48,124 nucleotides of DNA, from contig NZ_QJKI01000026.1 in assembly GCF_003201855.1 (NCBI RefSeq), positions 1 through 48,124 on the forward strand, in the 5' to 3' direction. Below the pieces are notes generated by a model that worked only from the letters and a program-made list of their open reading frames with translations, was not told the DNA's origin and made no database searches. Shown in pieces: positions 33,696 to 43,517 of the stretch (positions are counted from its first letter, which is position 1; every line of letters starts with the position of its first letter). The translations under genes were made by a program, and so were the position numbers. Origin of the DNA: Rivihabitans pingtungensis (GTDB taxonomy: Bacteria; Pseudomonadota; Gammaproteobacteria; Burkholderiales; Aquaspirillaceae).

Positions 33696-36600
33696 ATGGC
33701 CGATGCGCCGCACAGCCCGCCCACGCAGCGTATTGTCAAGGTGCGTCGGGATTACAACAGTTGGGTGGCGCAGGAGACGTTGGAGGATTACGCGTTGCGT
33801 TTTACTCCGCGCAGTTTTCGTAAGTGGTCGGTGTGGCGGGTGGCGCAGACGGCGTTTGGGGGGGCGGCGTCGTTTTTGGTGTTGGAGGCGATTGGCGCGA
33901 CCATGTTGGTGCAGGCGGGGTTCGTCAATGCGTTCTGGGCGATTCTTGCTACCGGTTTGATCATCGCGCTGGCGGGGTGGCCGATCAGTGTGTATGCCGC
34001 GCGGTTTGGCGTGGATATGGATTTGCTCACTCGGGGCGCCGGGTTTGGTTATATTGGCTCGACCATTACTTCGCTGATTTACGCCTCGTTCACTTTTATC
34101 TTTTTTGCCCTGGAAGCGGCAATCATGGCTTATGCGCTGGAGATGAGCCTGGGTTTGCCGCCGTCGTGGGGGTATTTGCTGTGCGCCTTGGTGGTGATTC
34201 CGTTGGTGATGCACGGCATCACCGCCATCAGCCGGGTGCAGTTGTGGACCTTGCCGCTGTGGCTGGCTTTGCTGGTGCTGCCTTACGCAGTGGTGTTGAC
34301 CCGCTATCCGCAGGCGCTGACGGGATTGTGGGCGTATGGCGGCGAGGGTGGGTTTCCGGCCGGGTTTGATTTGCAGCGCTTTGGCGCGGCCTTGACGGTG
34401 GGGGTGGCCTTGATCACCCAGATGGGCGAGCAGGCGGATTATTTGCGCTTTATGCCGGCGGCGGAGGGCGCGCGCAAGCGGCGTTGGTGGCTGGCGGTGG
34501 CGTTGGGCGGGCCGGGGTGGGTGTTGCCGGGGGTGGCCAAGATGCTGGGCGGCGCTTTGCTGGCCTGGTTGTTGTTGCGCGAGGGCATGGCGCCGGAGCG
34601 GGCGGTGGACCCCAATCAAATGTATCTGGCGGCGTTTGCCGAGGTGTTTCATTCGCCGGCGCTGGCGGTGTGGGTGACCGCGCTGTTTGTGATTTTGTCG
34701 CAGTTGAAAATCAACGTCACCAATGCCTATGCCGGCTCGCTGGCGTGGTCGAACTTTTTCTCGCGGCTGACCCACAGCCACCCCGGCCGGGTGGTGTGGA
34801 TGGTGTTCAATATCCTGATTGCCCTGTTGCTGATGGAGCTGGAGGTGTTCCAGGCCATTGGCCAGGTGCTGGGGCTGTATTCCAATATCGCCATTTCCTG
34901 GTTTGCGGCGGTGGTGGCGGATTTGGTGATCAACAAACCCCTGGGGCTGAGCCCGGCCGGCATTGAGTTTCGCCGCGCCCATTTGTACGACATCAACCCG
35001 GTGGGGGTGGGGGCGATGGGTTTGGCCTCGGTGTTGTCGGTGGCGTGTTTTATCGGTGCCTTTGGCCCGGCCGCGCAGCCGTTTGCCCCGCTGATCGCCA
35101 TGCTCACCGCGCTGCTGGCGGCGCCGCTGATTGCCTGGCGCACCCAGGGCCGCTATTACCTGGCGCGGCCGGAGGCGCAGCAGCGGCGCGGCCGTCAGTA
35201 TTGCGTGGTGTGCGAGCAGCGCTACGAACCAGAAGAAATGAGCCATTGCCCGGCCTATCAGGGGCCGATTTGCTCGCTGTGCTGCTCGCTGGATGTGCGC
35301 TGCGACGACGCCTGCAAACCGCACGCCCGGCTGGCCAGCCAGTGGCACGCGCTGCTGGCGCGGGTGTTGCCGGCGCAGGTGCTGCCCTTATTGGCGCGCG
35401 GCTTGGGGCATTATCTGCTGCTGATGCTGGGCCTGGGGCTGACGCTGGCCTTGCTGATGGGCATGCTGTATTACCTGGAATGGCATAACCTGCCGCCCGG
35501 CGCCAGCCCGGCGGCGCTGCAAGCCAGCTTTGTGCGCATTTTTGCCGCGCTGTGGCTGGTGGGCGGCATTCTGGCCTGGTGGATGGCGCTGACCCACAAA
35601 AGCCGGCAAGTGGCGCAAGAAGAATCCAACCGCCAGACCGGGCTGTTATTGCAGGAAATCGAATCGCACCAGCGCACTGACCAACAACTGCAAAAAGCCC
35701 GCCAGGCCGCCGAGCAGGCCAACCAAGCCAAAAGCCGCTATATCTCGGCCATCAGCCACGAGTTGCGCACGCCGCTGAACAGCATTCTGGGCTATGCGCA
35801 GATTCTGGACGCCGACGAAAGCATCCCGGCCAACCGCCGCCAGGCGGTGCAGGTGATTCGCCGCAGCGGCGACCATTTGCTGTCCATCATCGACAGCACC
35901 ATTGACGTGGCGCGCATCGAAAGCGGCAAGCTCACCCTGGACATCCGCCCGCTGGCCTTCCCGGATTTCATCAGCCAGATTGTCAGCATGGTCGAGCTGC
36001 AAGCGCGCAACAAGGGCTTGCGCTTTGACTACCAGCCCGAAGGCAAGCTGCCGATGGGGGTGCGCGCCGACGAAAAACGCCTGCGGCAAATCCTGCTGAA
36101 TCTGCTGGGCAATGCGGTGAAATTCACCGACCATGGCAGCGTCAGCCTCAAGCTCAGCTACCGGCGAGAAATGGCAGTGTTTGAAATCCACGACACCGGC
36201 CCCGGCATTGCCGCCGACGAGCTGGCGCGGCTGTTCGAGCCGTTCGAGCGCGGCCGGCTGGCGCGCGGCGGTGGCTCGGGCCTGGGGCTGACCATCAGCA
36301 AGATGCTCACCGACCTGATGGGCGGCGAGCTGACCGTCAGCAGCGAGCCTGGCCAGGGCAGCGTATTTTGCGCCCGGCTCTACCTGCCCGAGCTGCGCGA
36401 CGCCAGCCCCGGCAAGCCGGCCTTGCTGGAGCAGCGCATCGGCTATATGGGCGTGCGTCGGCGCATTTTGATTGTCGATAATGAAAAAATCGACCGCGAG
36501 CTGCTGGTCAGCGTGCTGGCCCCGCTGGGCTTTGAGCTGTTTCAGGCCGAATCCGGCGCCGAATGCCTGGCCGCGCTGCCGCATGTGCGCCCGCATTTAT

Positions 36601-37094
36601 TGTTCATGGACCTGGCCATGCCCGGCATGAATGGCTGGGAAACCCTGCGCCGCATCCGCGAGCAACAGCTCACCGACGCGCGCATCGCCATTATCTCGGC
36701 CAACGCCTTCGAGCGCGGCCAGGATAACGAAGTGGGCATTCCGCCCGAGGATTTCATCCTCAAGCCGATTCTGGTGGAAGAACTGCTCGACTGGATTGGC
36801 CGCGCGCTGGCGCTGGAATGGGTGAGCGCGCCGCGCCCGCGCAGCGAGCCGCCGCCGCCCGCCGCGCCGCTGCGCTACCCGCCCGCCCATTGGCTGCGCC
36901 AACTGGACGAAGGCGTCAACCTGGGCTATATGCGCGGCATCCGCCGCACGCTGGACGAATTGGCCAGCGAAGCCCCGCATTGTGAAGAATTCATCCGTGT
37001 CGCCAGCGAGCATGTCCGCCACTTCCGGCTGGACGCGCTGAAAGCCATGCTGCGCCACGGCCTGGAAAGGACCGCCCCGCATGACCCTGAATGA
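33696..37094 (+). CDS. NCS1-transporter-like hybrid histidine kinase fusion
   Basis: 1132 residues from ATG 33696 (GGAG 8 nt upstream). Residues ~25-490 form a complete 12-helix NCS1 purine/cytosine-permease-like domain. A Cys-rich zinc-ribbon-like insert (CxxC at 503/506, Cys518, Cys526-529-530 and further Cys) follows, then two more membrane helices (~565-585, ~615-635) and a coiled coil. The kinase core has His688 (ISHELRTPLN), N box NLLGNAVKFTD, DTGPGIAADE and GGGSGLGLTI. A receiver domain with Asp972 (MDLAMPGMNG) and a ~90-residue helical tail complete it. It overlaps the response-regulator gene by 14 nt. The transporter part likely senses a solute, as in CbrA-type fusions; the ligand is unknown. 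Confidence 0.92.
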   Translation: MADAPHSPPTQRIVKVRRDYNSWVAQETLEDYALRFTPRSFRKWSVWRVAQTAFGGAASFLVLEAIGATMLVQAGFVNAFWAILATGLIIALAGWPISVYAARFGVDMDLLTRGAGFGYIGSTITSLIYASFTFIFFALEAAIMAYALEMSLGLPPSWGYLLCALVVIPLVMHGITAISRVQLWTLPLWLALLVLPYAVVLTRYPQALTGLWAYGGEGGFPAGFDLQRFGAALTVGVALITQMGEQADYLRFMPAAEGARKRRWWLAVALGGPGWVLPGVAKMLGGALLAWLLLREGMAPERAVDPNQMYLAAFAEVFHSPALAVWVTALFVILSQLKINVTNAYAGSLAWSNFFSRLTHSHPGRVVWMVFNILIALLLMELEVFQAIGQVLGLYSNIAISWFAAVVADLVINKPLGLSPAGIEFRRAHLYDINPVGVGAMGLASVLSVACFIGAFGPAAQPFAPLIAMLTALLAAPLIAWRTQGRYYLARPEAQQRRGRQYCVVCEQRYEPEEMSHCPAYQGPICSLCCSLDVRCDDACKPHARLASQWHALLARVLPAQVLPLLARGLGHYLLLMLGLGLTLALLMGMLYYLEWHNLPPGASPAALQASFVRIFAALWLVGGILAWWMALTHKSRQVAQEESNRQTGLLLQEIESHQRTDQQLQKARQAAEQANQAKSRYISAISHELRTPLNSILGYAQILDADESIPANRRQAVQVIRRSGDHLLSIIDSTIDVARIESGKLTLDIRPLAFPDFISQIVSMVELQARNKGLRFDYQPEGKLPMGVRADEKRLRQILLNLLGNAVKFTDHGSVSLKLSYRREMAVFEIHDTGPGIAADELARLFEPFERGRLARGGGSGLGLTISKMLTDLMGGELTVSSEPGQGSVFCARLYLPELRDASPGKPALLEQRIGYMGVRRRILIVDNEKIDRELLVSVLAPLGFELFQAESGAECLAALPHVRPHLLFMDLAMPGMNGWETLRRIREQQLTDARIAIISANAFERGQDNEVGIPPEDFILKPILVEELLDWIGRALALEWVSAPRPRSEPPPPAAPLRYPPAHWLRQLDEGVNLGYMRGIRRTLDELASEAPHCEEFIRVASEHVRHFRLDALKAMLRHGLERTAPHDPE

Positions 37095-38007
37095 CGCCCC
37101 CGGCAAGGAAATCGTCCTGGTGGTGGACGACTTCCCGGAAAACCTCGCCCTGCTGTACGACGCGCTGGACGAAGCCGGCTACACCGTGCTGGTGGCCACC
37201 GACGGCGAATCCGCGCTCAGCCGTGCCCGCCTGTCGCTGCCCGACGTGATTTTGCTCGATGCGGTGATGCCCGGCATGGATGGTTTTGAAGTGGCCCGTT
37301 GCCTGAAAGCCGACTTTGCCACCCAGCACATCCCGGTGGTGTTCATGACCGGGCTGACCGAAACCGAGCACGTGGTGGCCGCCTTTGCCGCCGGCGGCGC
37401 CGACTACGTGACCAAACCGCTGCGCCCGCAAGAAGTGCTGGCCCGCATCGCCGCCCATATGCACAACGCCCGGCAGATGAAACAGGCGCGCACCGCGCTG
37501 GACGCCTTTGGCCAGGCCACCCTCGCCATCGCCGCCGCCAGCGGCAAGCTGGTGTGGCAAACCCCGCTGGCGCGCGACATCCTGCAACGCCACTTTGCCG
37601 AACCCGGCGACTACGCCCCCGAGCGCCTGCTGGCCTGGACCCGCGACGCCGAACGCGCCCGCCGCGCCGGCCAGGAAGCCCCCGCCCTGGTGCACACCCA
37701 GCAAGGCTGCCGCCTGCTGGCGTCTTTTCACGACCAGACCGGCGACGAAGAATGGCTGGTGGTGCTGCGCGAAGAAAACGACGACAGCACCCTGGAAGCC
37801 CTGATCAGCGCCTTTCGCCTCACCCGCCGCGAAGCGGAAGTGCTGCACTGGCTGACGCTGGGCAAAACCAATCGGGATATCGCCGAGATCCTCGGCGGCA
37901 GCCCGCGCACGGTGAACAAACACCTGGAGCATATTTTTGAAAAGCTCGGGGTGGAAACCCGCACGGCGGCGGCAACGCTGGCGGTGAATCGGCTGCGAGG
38001 CGGGTGA
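37081..38007 (+). CDS. LuxR/NarL-type response regulator, partner of the transporter-kinase
   Basis: 308 residues. An N-terminal receiver domain (~10-125) has the acidic pair VVDD, the phosphoacceptor Asp60 (LLDAVMPGMDG) and the conserved Lys in VTKPL. A ~100-residue linker, longer than in NarL, precedes a C-terminal LuxR helix-turn-helix (LTRREAEVLHWLTLGKTNRDIAEIL...TVNKHLEHIFEKLGV). The 14-nt overlap with the kinase gene indicates a dedicated pair. Target genes are unknown. A full palindromic repeat follows 49 bp after its stop. Confidence 0.92.
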   Translation: MTLNDAPGKEIVLVVDDFPENLALLYDALDEAGYTVLVATDGESALSRARLSLPDVILLDAVMPGMDGFEVARCLKADFATQHIPVVFMTGLTETEHVVAAFAAGGADYVTKPLRPQEVLARIAAHMHNARQMKQARTALDAFGQATLAIAAASGKLVWQTPLARDILQRHFAEPGDYAPERLLAWTRDAERARRAGQEAPALVHTQQGCRLLASFHDQTGDEEWLVVLREENDDSTLEALISAFRLTRREAEVLHWLTLGKTNRDIAEILGGSPRTVNKHLEHIFEKLGVETRTAAATLAVNRLRGG

Positions 38008-38055
38008 GACGCTGGCGTCCATCAGCTGACGCCTTCTCGCCAGTGAGCGCCGCGC

Positions 38056-38168
38056 TAAGAGTCGCTCACAAAACCCAGCGAAGCGGCCCTGGCTAGGCGT
38101 GTGCAGACAGTGCAAGCAGTACGGCAAGGTCGCACAACAACGCCAGGGGGTTTTGTGAGCGGCTCTTA
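38056..38168 (-). repeat. Palindromic intergenic repeat, copy 6 (reverse orientation, best-preserved termini)
   Basis: Termini TAAGAGTCGCTCACAAAACC and GGTTTTGTGAGCGGCTCTTA form a nearly perfect 21-bp inverted repeat. The core is in reverse orientation (GCCCTGGCTAGGCG, CAACAACGCCAGGGG). Confidence 0.9.
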
Positions 38169-38198
38169 TTTGACCATGCAATTTTTTTCGAGCACACC

Positions 38199-38687
38199 AT
38201 GATGGCTGAACACCACGCCGACATCCTATGGCTTCGCAACGGGCAGGACTTTTTAAACCAGCGCTACAGCAGAAAACATCTGCTGCGGTTTGACGGCGGC
38301 ATCGAGGTGGCAGGGTCGTCGTCGCCGCATATTGTGCCCTTGCCGATGTCTGAGGCGGCGGCCATCGACCCGGAAGAGGCTTTTGTTGCCTCGCTGTCCA
38401 GCTGCCATATGCTGTGGTTTTTGTCGATTGCCGCTCAGCAGCGGTTTTGTGTTGACCGCTACGCCGATGCGGCCGTCGGGGAGATGGGGGTGAATGCAGA
38501 GGGCAAGACGGCGATGCTGAGGGTGACGCTGCGGCCGGAGGTGGTGTTTTCCGGCGCGCATCAGCCAAGCCCGGCCCAGATCGCGCAAATGCATCACGCC
38601 GCGCATGAGGCGTGTTTTATTGCCAATTCGGTCAAAACCGAAGTGTGCTGCCAGCCGGTCATGCACATGGGTCAGGCTTTGTCTTAA
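38199..38687 (+). CDS. OsmC/Ohr family protein
   Basis: 162 residues. The two redox cysteines are in SLSSCHMLWFL and KTEVCCQPV, the OsmC arrangement for thiol-dependent reduction of organic hydroperoxides. The N-terminal strand region HADILWLRNGQDFLNQRYSRKH and the EEAFVASLSSC helix fit OsmC-like rather than Ohr proteins. It is single-gene between two repeat copies; its TAA stop begins a half copy of the repeat. Confidence 0.9.
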   Translation: MMAEHHADILWLRNGQDFLNQRYSRKHLLRFDGGIEVAGSSSPHIVPLPMSEAAAIDPEEAFVASLSSCHMLWFLSIAAQQRFCVDRYADAAVGEMGVNAEGKTAMLRVTLRPEVVFSGAHQPSPAQIAQMHHAAHEACFIANSVKTEVCCQPVMHMGQALS

Positions 38688-38720
38688 GAGCTGCTCACAA
38701 AATCTTCCGGGCGGGCGTGT
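38685..38720 (+). repeat. Half copy of the palindromic intergenic repeat at the osmC-family stop
   Basis: TAAGAGCTGCTCACAAAATC matches the family terminus and starts at the stop codon; the partner arm is absent. Confidence 0.6.
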
Positions 38721-38751
38721 CCAGCCTTGTCCTGTGATCAGGTGGGGTGAG

Positions 38752-39393
38752 TCACCGGATGGTGGGTTCCGCCAGGCTTTGCGCGTGGCCACAGGGGTAG
38801 TGAATCACATTGTGAAACACTGCCGGCACCTTTCCCTGATTGCGGTAGCCGTGTTCACGGTCGGCGGCAAAGCGCAGGGCCTGGCCTTGGGCCAGCGAGC
38901 GCCAGTCGCCGTCCAGCCAGACATCCATGACGCCCGCTGTCACCAAAATATATTCAATCACCCCCGTCGCGTGGGGTTCAGAACGGCGAGTGTAGCCGGG
39001 CAAAAGCGTCAGCTCGAATACTTCAAAACCCACTTGCGGATCATACGGAAACAACGGCGCCACCAGCATGGCGTCGCTGGCCGGTTGGCGGCGCAGGCTG
39101 GCGGCGTCGCGCAGCAGGGTGTCGGGCGGGGTGGGTGGCGGTTCCAGCAGTTGTGAGAGCGAGATATGCAGGCCGCCGGCCAGCTTCCACAGTGTGGCCA
39201 CGGTGGGGCTGGATTCACCGCGTTCGATTTGACCCAGCATGGCTTTGCTGACGCCAGTGGCGGCGGCGGTTTGGTCCAGGCTCCAGCCGCGGGTTTTGCG
39301 CAGCGCGCGCAGGGTGTCGCCCAGTGGGGGCGGGGTAACGGTATTGGGCAACGTGGGTGGTGGCATGGCAAGCTTGTGCGTTATGGCGCACAT
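38752..39393 (-). CDS. Cro/CI-cupin transcriptional regulator divergent from benE
   Basis: 213 residues. An N-terminal helix-turn-helix (WSLDQTAAATGVSKAMLGQIERG, ~35-60) is followed by a C-terminal cupin (~115-205: GFEVFELTLLPGYTRRSEPHATGVIEYILVTAG). It belongs to the same broad class as the regulator at 9318 but is only distantly similar. It probably controls the divergent transporter gene 72 bp away and itself. The start at 39393 versus 39366 is not settled by a ribosome site. Confidence 0.88.
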   Translation of the reverse strand: MCAITHKLAMPPPTLPNTVTPPPLGDTLRALRKTRGWSLDQTAAATGVSKAMLGQIERGESSPTVATLWKLAGGLHISLSQLLEPPPTPPDTLLRDAASLRRQPASDAMLVAPLFPYDPQVGFEVFELTLLPGYTRRSEPHATGVIEYILVTAGVMDVWLDGDWRSLAQGQALRFAADREHGYRNQGKVPAVFHNVIHYPCGHAQSLAEPTIR

Positions 39394-39465
39394 CGGTTAG
39401 CATCCTCGCATCATAACAATCCATCTGTCGGTCTGTCATGCCGGGCGAGGGATAAAGGGGTTTGC

Positions 39466-40620
39466 ATGCGTCGTTTTTTTCATCCGGCCCATATGTCAGC
39501 CGGGCTGATTGCCGTGGTGGTGGGCTACACCAGTTCGGCGGCGATTATTTTTCAGGCAGCCAGCGCGGTGGGCGCCACGCCGGCGCAAATCGGTTCGTGG
39601 CTATGGGCATTGGGCATCGGCATGGGGGTGACCAGTGCTGGCCTGGCCTGGTGGCATAAAACCCCGGTGTTGACGGCGTGGTCTACGCCGGGCGCAGCGC
39701 TGTTGGTCACGGCGCTGGCCGGGGTGTCGATGGGCGAGGCGGTGGGCGCGTTTTTGTTTGCTTCGGCGTTGGCGGTGCTGTGCGGGGTCACCGGTTGGTT
39801 TGACACGCTGATGCAGAAAGTGCCCAAGGCGATTGCCGCCGCCATGCTGGCTGGGGTGCTGCTGCGCTTTGGTCTGGGCGCGTTTACTGCCTTGCCGGCG
39901 CAACCGTGGCTGGTGGGCGGCATGTTGCTGGGCTTTTTGTTGCTGCGCCGCCACACGCCGCGCTTTGCCGTGCCGCTGACCCTGCTGATTGGTCTGGCAC
40001 TGGCGGCGGCGCAGGGTTTGATTCATCTGGAAAAACTCACCGTCAGCCTGGCACAGCCGGTATGGATGGCGCCGGAATTTTCCTGGTCGGCGCTGATTGG
40101 CGTGGGGCTGCCGCTGTTTGTGGTGACCATGGCCTCGCAGAATATGCCTGGGGTGGCGGTGTTGCGCGCCAATGGTTATACGTTGCCGGTTTCGCCGCTG
40201 GTGGGCTGGACCGGGCTGGCCGGCGTGCTGCTGGCGCCGTTTGGCGGGTTTTCGTTTAATCTGGCCGCCATTACCGCCGCCATCTGCATGAGCCCGGACG
40301 CCGACCCCGACCCGGCCCAGCGCTATCGGGCGTCGATCTGGGCGGGCTTGTTTTATATTGCCACCGGCATGCTTGGCGCAACGGTGGTGGGCTTGTTCAG
40401 CGCCCTGCCACAAGCGCTGATTCTGGCGATTGCCGGCCTGGCGCTATTGGGCACCATTGGCAACGGTCTGGCCAGCGCGCTGGAGCACCCCGGCGAGCGC
40501 GACGCGGCCTTGATGACCTTTGTGGTGACGGCTTCGGGGATGTCGCTGTTTGGCATTGGCAGCGCATTCTGGGGGCTGGTGCTGGGCCTGCTGACCGCGC
40601 TGTTGCAGCGACGTGGCTGA
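39466..40620 (+). CDS. BenE family transporter (benzoate/H+ symporter family)
   Basis: 384 residues from ATG 39466, preceded by AAAGGGG. About 11-12 membrane helices of the NCS2-like BenE fold, with GYTSSAAIIFQAA near the start, the MASQNMPGVAVLRANGY signature in the middle and GFSFNLAAITAAICMSPDADPD. Known members take up benzoate or related aromatic acids; no aromatic-degradation genes are close, so the substrate here is uncertain. Divergent from the cupin regulator. Confidence 0.88.
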   Translation: MRRFFHPAHMSAGLIAVVVGYTSSAAIIFQAASAVGATPAQIGSWLWALGIGMGVTSAGLAWWHKTPVLTAWSTPGAALLVTALAGVSMGEAVGAFLFASALAVLCGVTGWFDTLMQKVPKAIAAAMLAGVLLRFGLGAFTALPAQPWLVGGMLLGFLLLRRHTPRFAVPLTLLIGLALAAAQGLIHLEKLTVSLAQPVWMAPEFSWSALIGVGLPLFVVTMASQNMPGVAVLRANGYTLPVSPLVGWTGLAGVLLAPFGGFSFNLAAITAAICMSPDADPDPAQRYRASIWAGLFYIATGMLGATVVGLFSALPQALILAIAGLALLGTIGNGLASALEHPGERDAALMTFVVTASGMSLFGIGSAFWGLVLGLLTALLQRRG

Positions 40621-40724
40621 GCGGCGCCCATGTGGTCATGCGGCTGACGCAGGATTACTCTATAGTCAGACCGGCGGTAGGGAAATTGCCATGATGTGTC
40701 CACGCCACCGGGAAGGAAGGCTGC

Positions 40725-43517
40725 ATGTGGGTTCGTCGCAAGTTATCTGGGCTGGTGCTGGTGGTGCTGACCGTGGGGGCGGCCGCCCCGGCGGCTTTGT
40801 GGGCCTTGTGGGATGTGCAGGATACGCGCCTGCGCCTGTATCAGGCATTTGATCAGGATATCCGTCAGTTTCAGGGCAAGCTGGCGTCTGGCTTGCAAGC
40901 GCCGCTGTGGGATCTCAATCCCGAGCTGGCCACGCCCTTGCTGGATGCCCAGTTTCAGGATGCTCGTCTGGTCAGCCTGAGTGTGCTGACCGACACCCGT
41001 CAGTTGTTTTACCACCGTGACGAGTTGCGCCGCCGGGATGGCCACTGTGCGACCCGGTATTTTCCGGTGCTGCGGCAAGGTCGCGAGCTGGGGCATACCC
41101 TGGCGGAGTTTTGTGATGGCGTGGTGCAGGCGCAGATTGCCCGTGAGCGCGACGAGCGGTTGTGGCTGATCGGGACGCAGTTCGGGCTGACCCTGTTGCT
41201 GATTGTGGCCATGCTGCACTGGCGGCTGGTATTGCCGGTGCGTCAGTTGGTGGCACAGGCGCGTGCCCTGGCCGAGCGCCGGCTATTGCAGCCATTTTTG
41301 TGGCGGCGTCAGGATGAGCTGGGGCAATTGGGTAATGCACTGGAAACCACTCGCCAGGCACTGGCGCAGTTGTTTTCCCGACTGGAGCAGCAAAACCAGG
41401 CCCTGCTGGCTGAGCTGGGCCAGCGTGAGGCCATCAGCCAGGCGCTGGCGCACAGCCAGCGTCGTTATCAGGCGCTGGTGGATGAGGCGCCGGAAGGTAT
41501 TGCCCTGCTGAATCCGGACAGCGGCCAATTTATTGAGGGCAATCCACAGGCTGCGCGTTTGCTGGGCTGCCGGCCGGATGCCCTGGCCCGCCATACCCCC
41601 TTTGATGCCGAACTGGTCGCCTTGCCAGATGCTCCAGCCTTGTGGCAGCAGCGCTGGCGACAGGCCTTGCGGGCGGCGGACGACGGGGCGCTTAGCCAGT
41701 TTCGCTGGCGTTTTCAGCCGCTGGATGGCCAGCCACAACGACATATCGATGTCCATCTGGGCCGGCTGGATACCGGCGGCGATCGGGCCATCCGTGCCAC
41801 TTTGCTGGACGTGACGGCCCAGGTGACAGCCGAGCGCCAGTTGCATTTATTGCAACGCGCCATTGAGCAAAGCCACGATGGCATCGCCATTCTGGACAGT
41901 GAGCTGCGTCTGCGCAGTTGCAACCCGGGCTTTTACCGCTTGTTCAGCGACGAGCAGACCGGCCAGTTGCTGCCGGGCCTGAGCACCGATAACCCGGCGC
42001 TTTATCAGGCGCTGCTGACGCGACTGGACAGCGAAGGCAGCTGGCAGGATGCCATGTGGCTGAACACTCGCGCCGGCAGCCGCTATTGCCAGGTGCGCAT
42101 CAGTCGTATCGTCAGCGAGGAAGACCCGGACAATCATATCTGTGTGGTGACGGACACCACGGAAAGCCATCAGCAGGAAGATCGCATCCGCTATCTGGCG
42201 CACCACGACCCGGTTACCGGGCTGACCAACCGGCATTTTTTGTATGGGCGGATGGCCGAGGCGATTCATCAATTGCCACCGCGCCCGTTTGCCCTGGGCT
42301 TTCTCGATCTGGATCGCTTCAAAACCATCAACGACACGCTGGGGCACGCCGCTGGCGATTGCCTGTTGCAGGCGGTGGCCCGGCGCTTGCAAACGCTGGT
42401 GCGTGCGGACGATCTGGTGTCACGCATCGGGGGCGACGAATTTGTCATCCTGGCCAGCGAGATGTGCTGCGCTGACGAGGCAGCCATGTTGTTTTCGCGG
42501 GTGCTGGCGGCGTTTCATGATCCATTCGAGCTGGAAGGCAAGTTGTTCCATATCAGCCCCAGCATTGGGGTGTGCTTTTTCCCGGCCGATGGCGATACGC
42601 CAGATATCCTGATGCGCAATGCCGATACGGCGATGTATGCGGCCAAGGCGGCCGGGCGCAATACGTATCAGCTGTTTGCCCAAGCCATGCACGCACAGAA
42701 TGCCGAACGGCTGGATCTGGAGCGCGAGATGCGCAACGGTGTGCAGGCCCAGCAGTTTGTGGCCTATTACCAGCCCAAGGTCAACGCCGACGGCGAGCTG
42801 CTGTGTTGTGAGGCGCTGGTGCGCTGGCAGCATCCGGCACTCGGGGTGTTGTCTCCCGCCCGCTTTTTGCCACTGGCGGAAGAAACCGGCCTGATTGTCG
42901 CCATTGGCCGTCAGGTACTGCTGGCAGCTTGTCACGATTGCCTGCGCTGGCGGCAATCAGGCTATCCGGACATGCGGGTGGCGGTGAATGTATCCAGCCG
43001 CCAGTTCAGCCATGATGATCTGGCGGCGACCGTGCAGAGCTGTCTGGATGACAGCGGCCTGCCGCCCGATGCACTGGAGCTGGAAATCACCGAAAGCCTG
43101 CTGCTGGACAATCTGGATGCCGCCATCCGCCTGCTGCAAGCCTTGCGTGCGCTGGGGGTGAAGATTTCGCTGGATGATTTTGGCACCGGGTATTCCAGCC
43201 TGAGCTATTTGCAAAAACTGCCCATCGATACGCTGAAGATCGACCGCAGTTTCATTCAGCACATCGACAGCCGCAGCAGCGATGCGGCAATTACCCGCGC
43301 CATTATCACGCTGGCGCACGGGCTGGGGGTGCGCGTGGTGGCCGAAGGGGTGGAAACCGCCGGCCAGTGTGCGGTGCTGGTCGAAATGCAATGTGATCTG
43401 ATGCAGGGCTTCTGGTTCAGCCGCCCGGTGCCGGCCCAGACGCTGGCAGCCATGCTGGGCCAGCGCCTGGGCGGTCAGTGTTTGCTTCCGGAAGAATCTG
43501 CCGCCGAAGACAGTTAA
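40725..43517 (+). CDS. Dual PAS-GGDEF-EAL c-di-GMP protein
   Basis: 930 residues; GGAAGGAAGG lies before the ATG. An N-terminal membrane helix, a periplasmic sensor (~35-150, with PLWDLNPELATPLLDAQFQDARL) and a second membrane helix (~155-175) are followed by HAMP, two PAS domains (~245-370 and ~375-490), GGDEF and EAL. The cyclase motif GGDEF is at 569-573 with an RxxD inhibitory site (RADD) five residues before. The EAL motif is at 696-698, with DDFGTGYSSLSYL, KIDRSFI and VAEGVET also present. Both sites look active, so it may both make and degrade c-di-GMP. The TAA stop is the start of repeat copy 7. Confidence 0.93.
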   Translation: MWVRRKLSGLVLVVLTVGAAAPAALWALWDVQDTRLRLYQAFDQDIRQFQGKLASGLQAPLWDLNPELATPLLDAQFQDARLVSLSVLTDTRQLFYHRDELRRRDGHCATRYFPVLRQGRELGHTLAEFCDGVVQAQIARERDERLWLIGTQFGLTLLLIVAMLHWRLVLPVRQLVAQARALAERRLLQPFLWRRQDELGQLGNALETTRQALAQLFSRLEQQNQALLAELGQREAISQALAHSQRRYQALVDEAPEGIALLNPDSGQFIEGNPQAARLLGCRPDALARHTPFDAELVALPDAPALWQQRWRQALRAADDGALSQFRWRFQPLDGQPQRHIDVHLGRLDTGGDRAIRATLLDVTAQVTAERQLHLLQRAIEQSHDGIAILDSELRLRSCNPGFYRLFSDEQTGQLLPGLSTDNPALYQALLTRLDSEGSWQDAMWLNTRAGSRYCQVRISRIVSEEDPDNHICVVTDTTESHQQEDRIRYLAHHDPVTGLTNRHFLYGRMAEAIHQLPPRPFALGFLDLDRFKTINDTLGHAAGDCLLQAVARRLQTLVRADDLVSRIGGDEFVILASEMCCADEAAMLFSRVLAAFHDPFELEGKLFHISPSIGVCFFPADGDTPDILMRNADTAMYAAKAAGRNTYQLFAQAMHAQNAERLDLEREMRNGVQAQQFVAYYQPKVNADGELLCCEALVRWQHPALGVLSPARFLPLAEETGLIVAIGRQVLLAACHDCLRWRQSGYPDMRVAVNVSSRQFSHDDLAATVQSCLDDSGLPPDALELEITESLLLDNLDAAIRLLQALRALGVKISLDDFGTGYSSLSYLQKLPIDTLKIDRSFIQHIDSRSSDAAITRAIITLAHGLGVRVVAEGVETAGQCAVLVEMQCDLMQGFWFSRPVPAQTLAAMLGQRLGGQCLLPEESAAEDS

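Noticed and set aside
33516..35348. 610-codon minus-strand open frame
   Set aside because: Antisense to the NCS1 part of the kinase fusion, low complexity in Arg, His and Gln.
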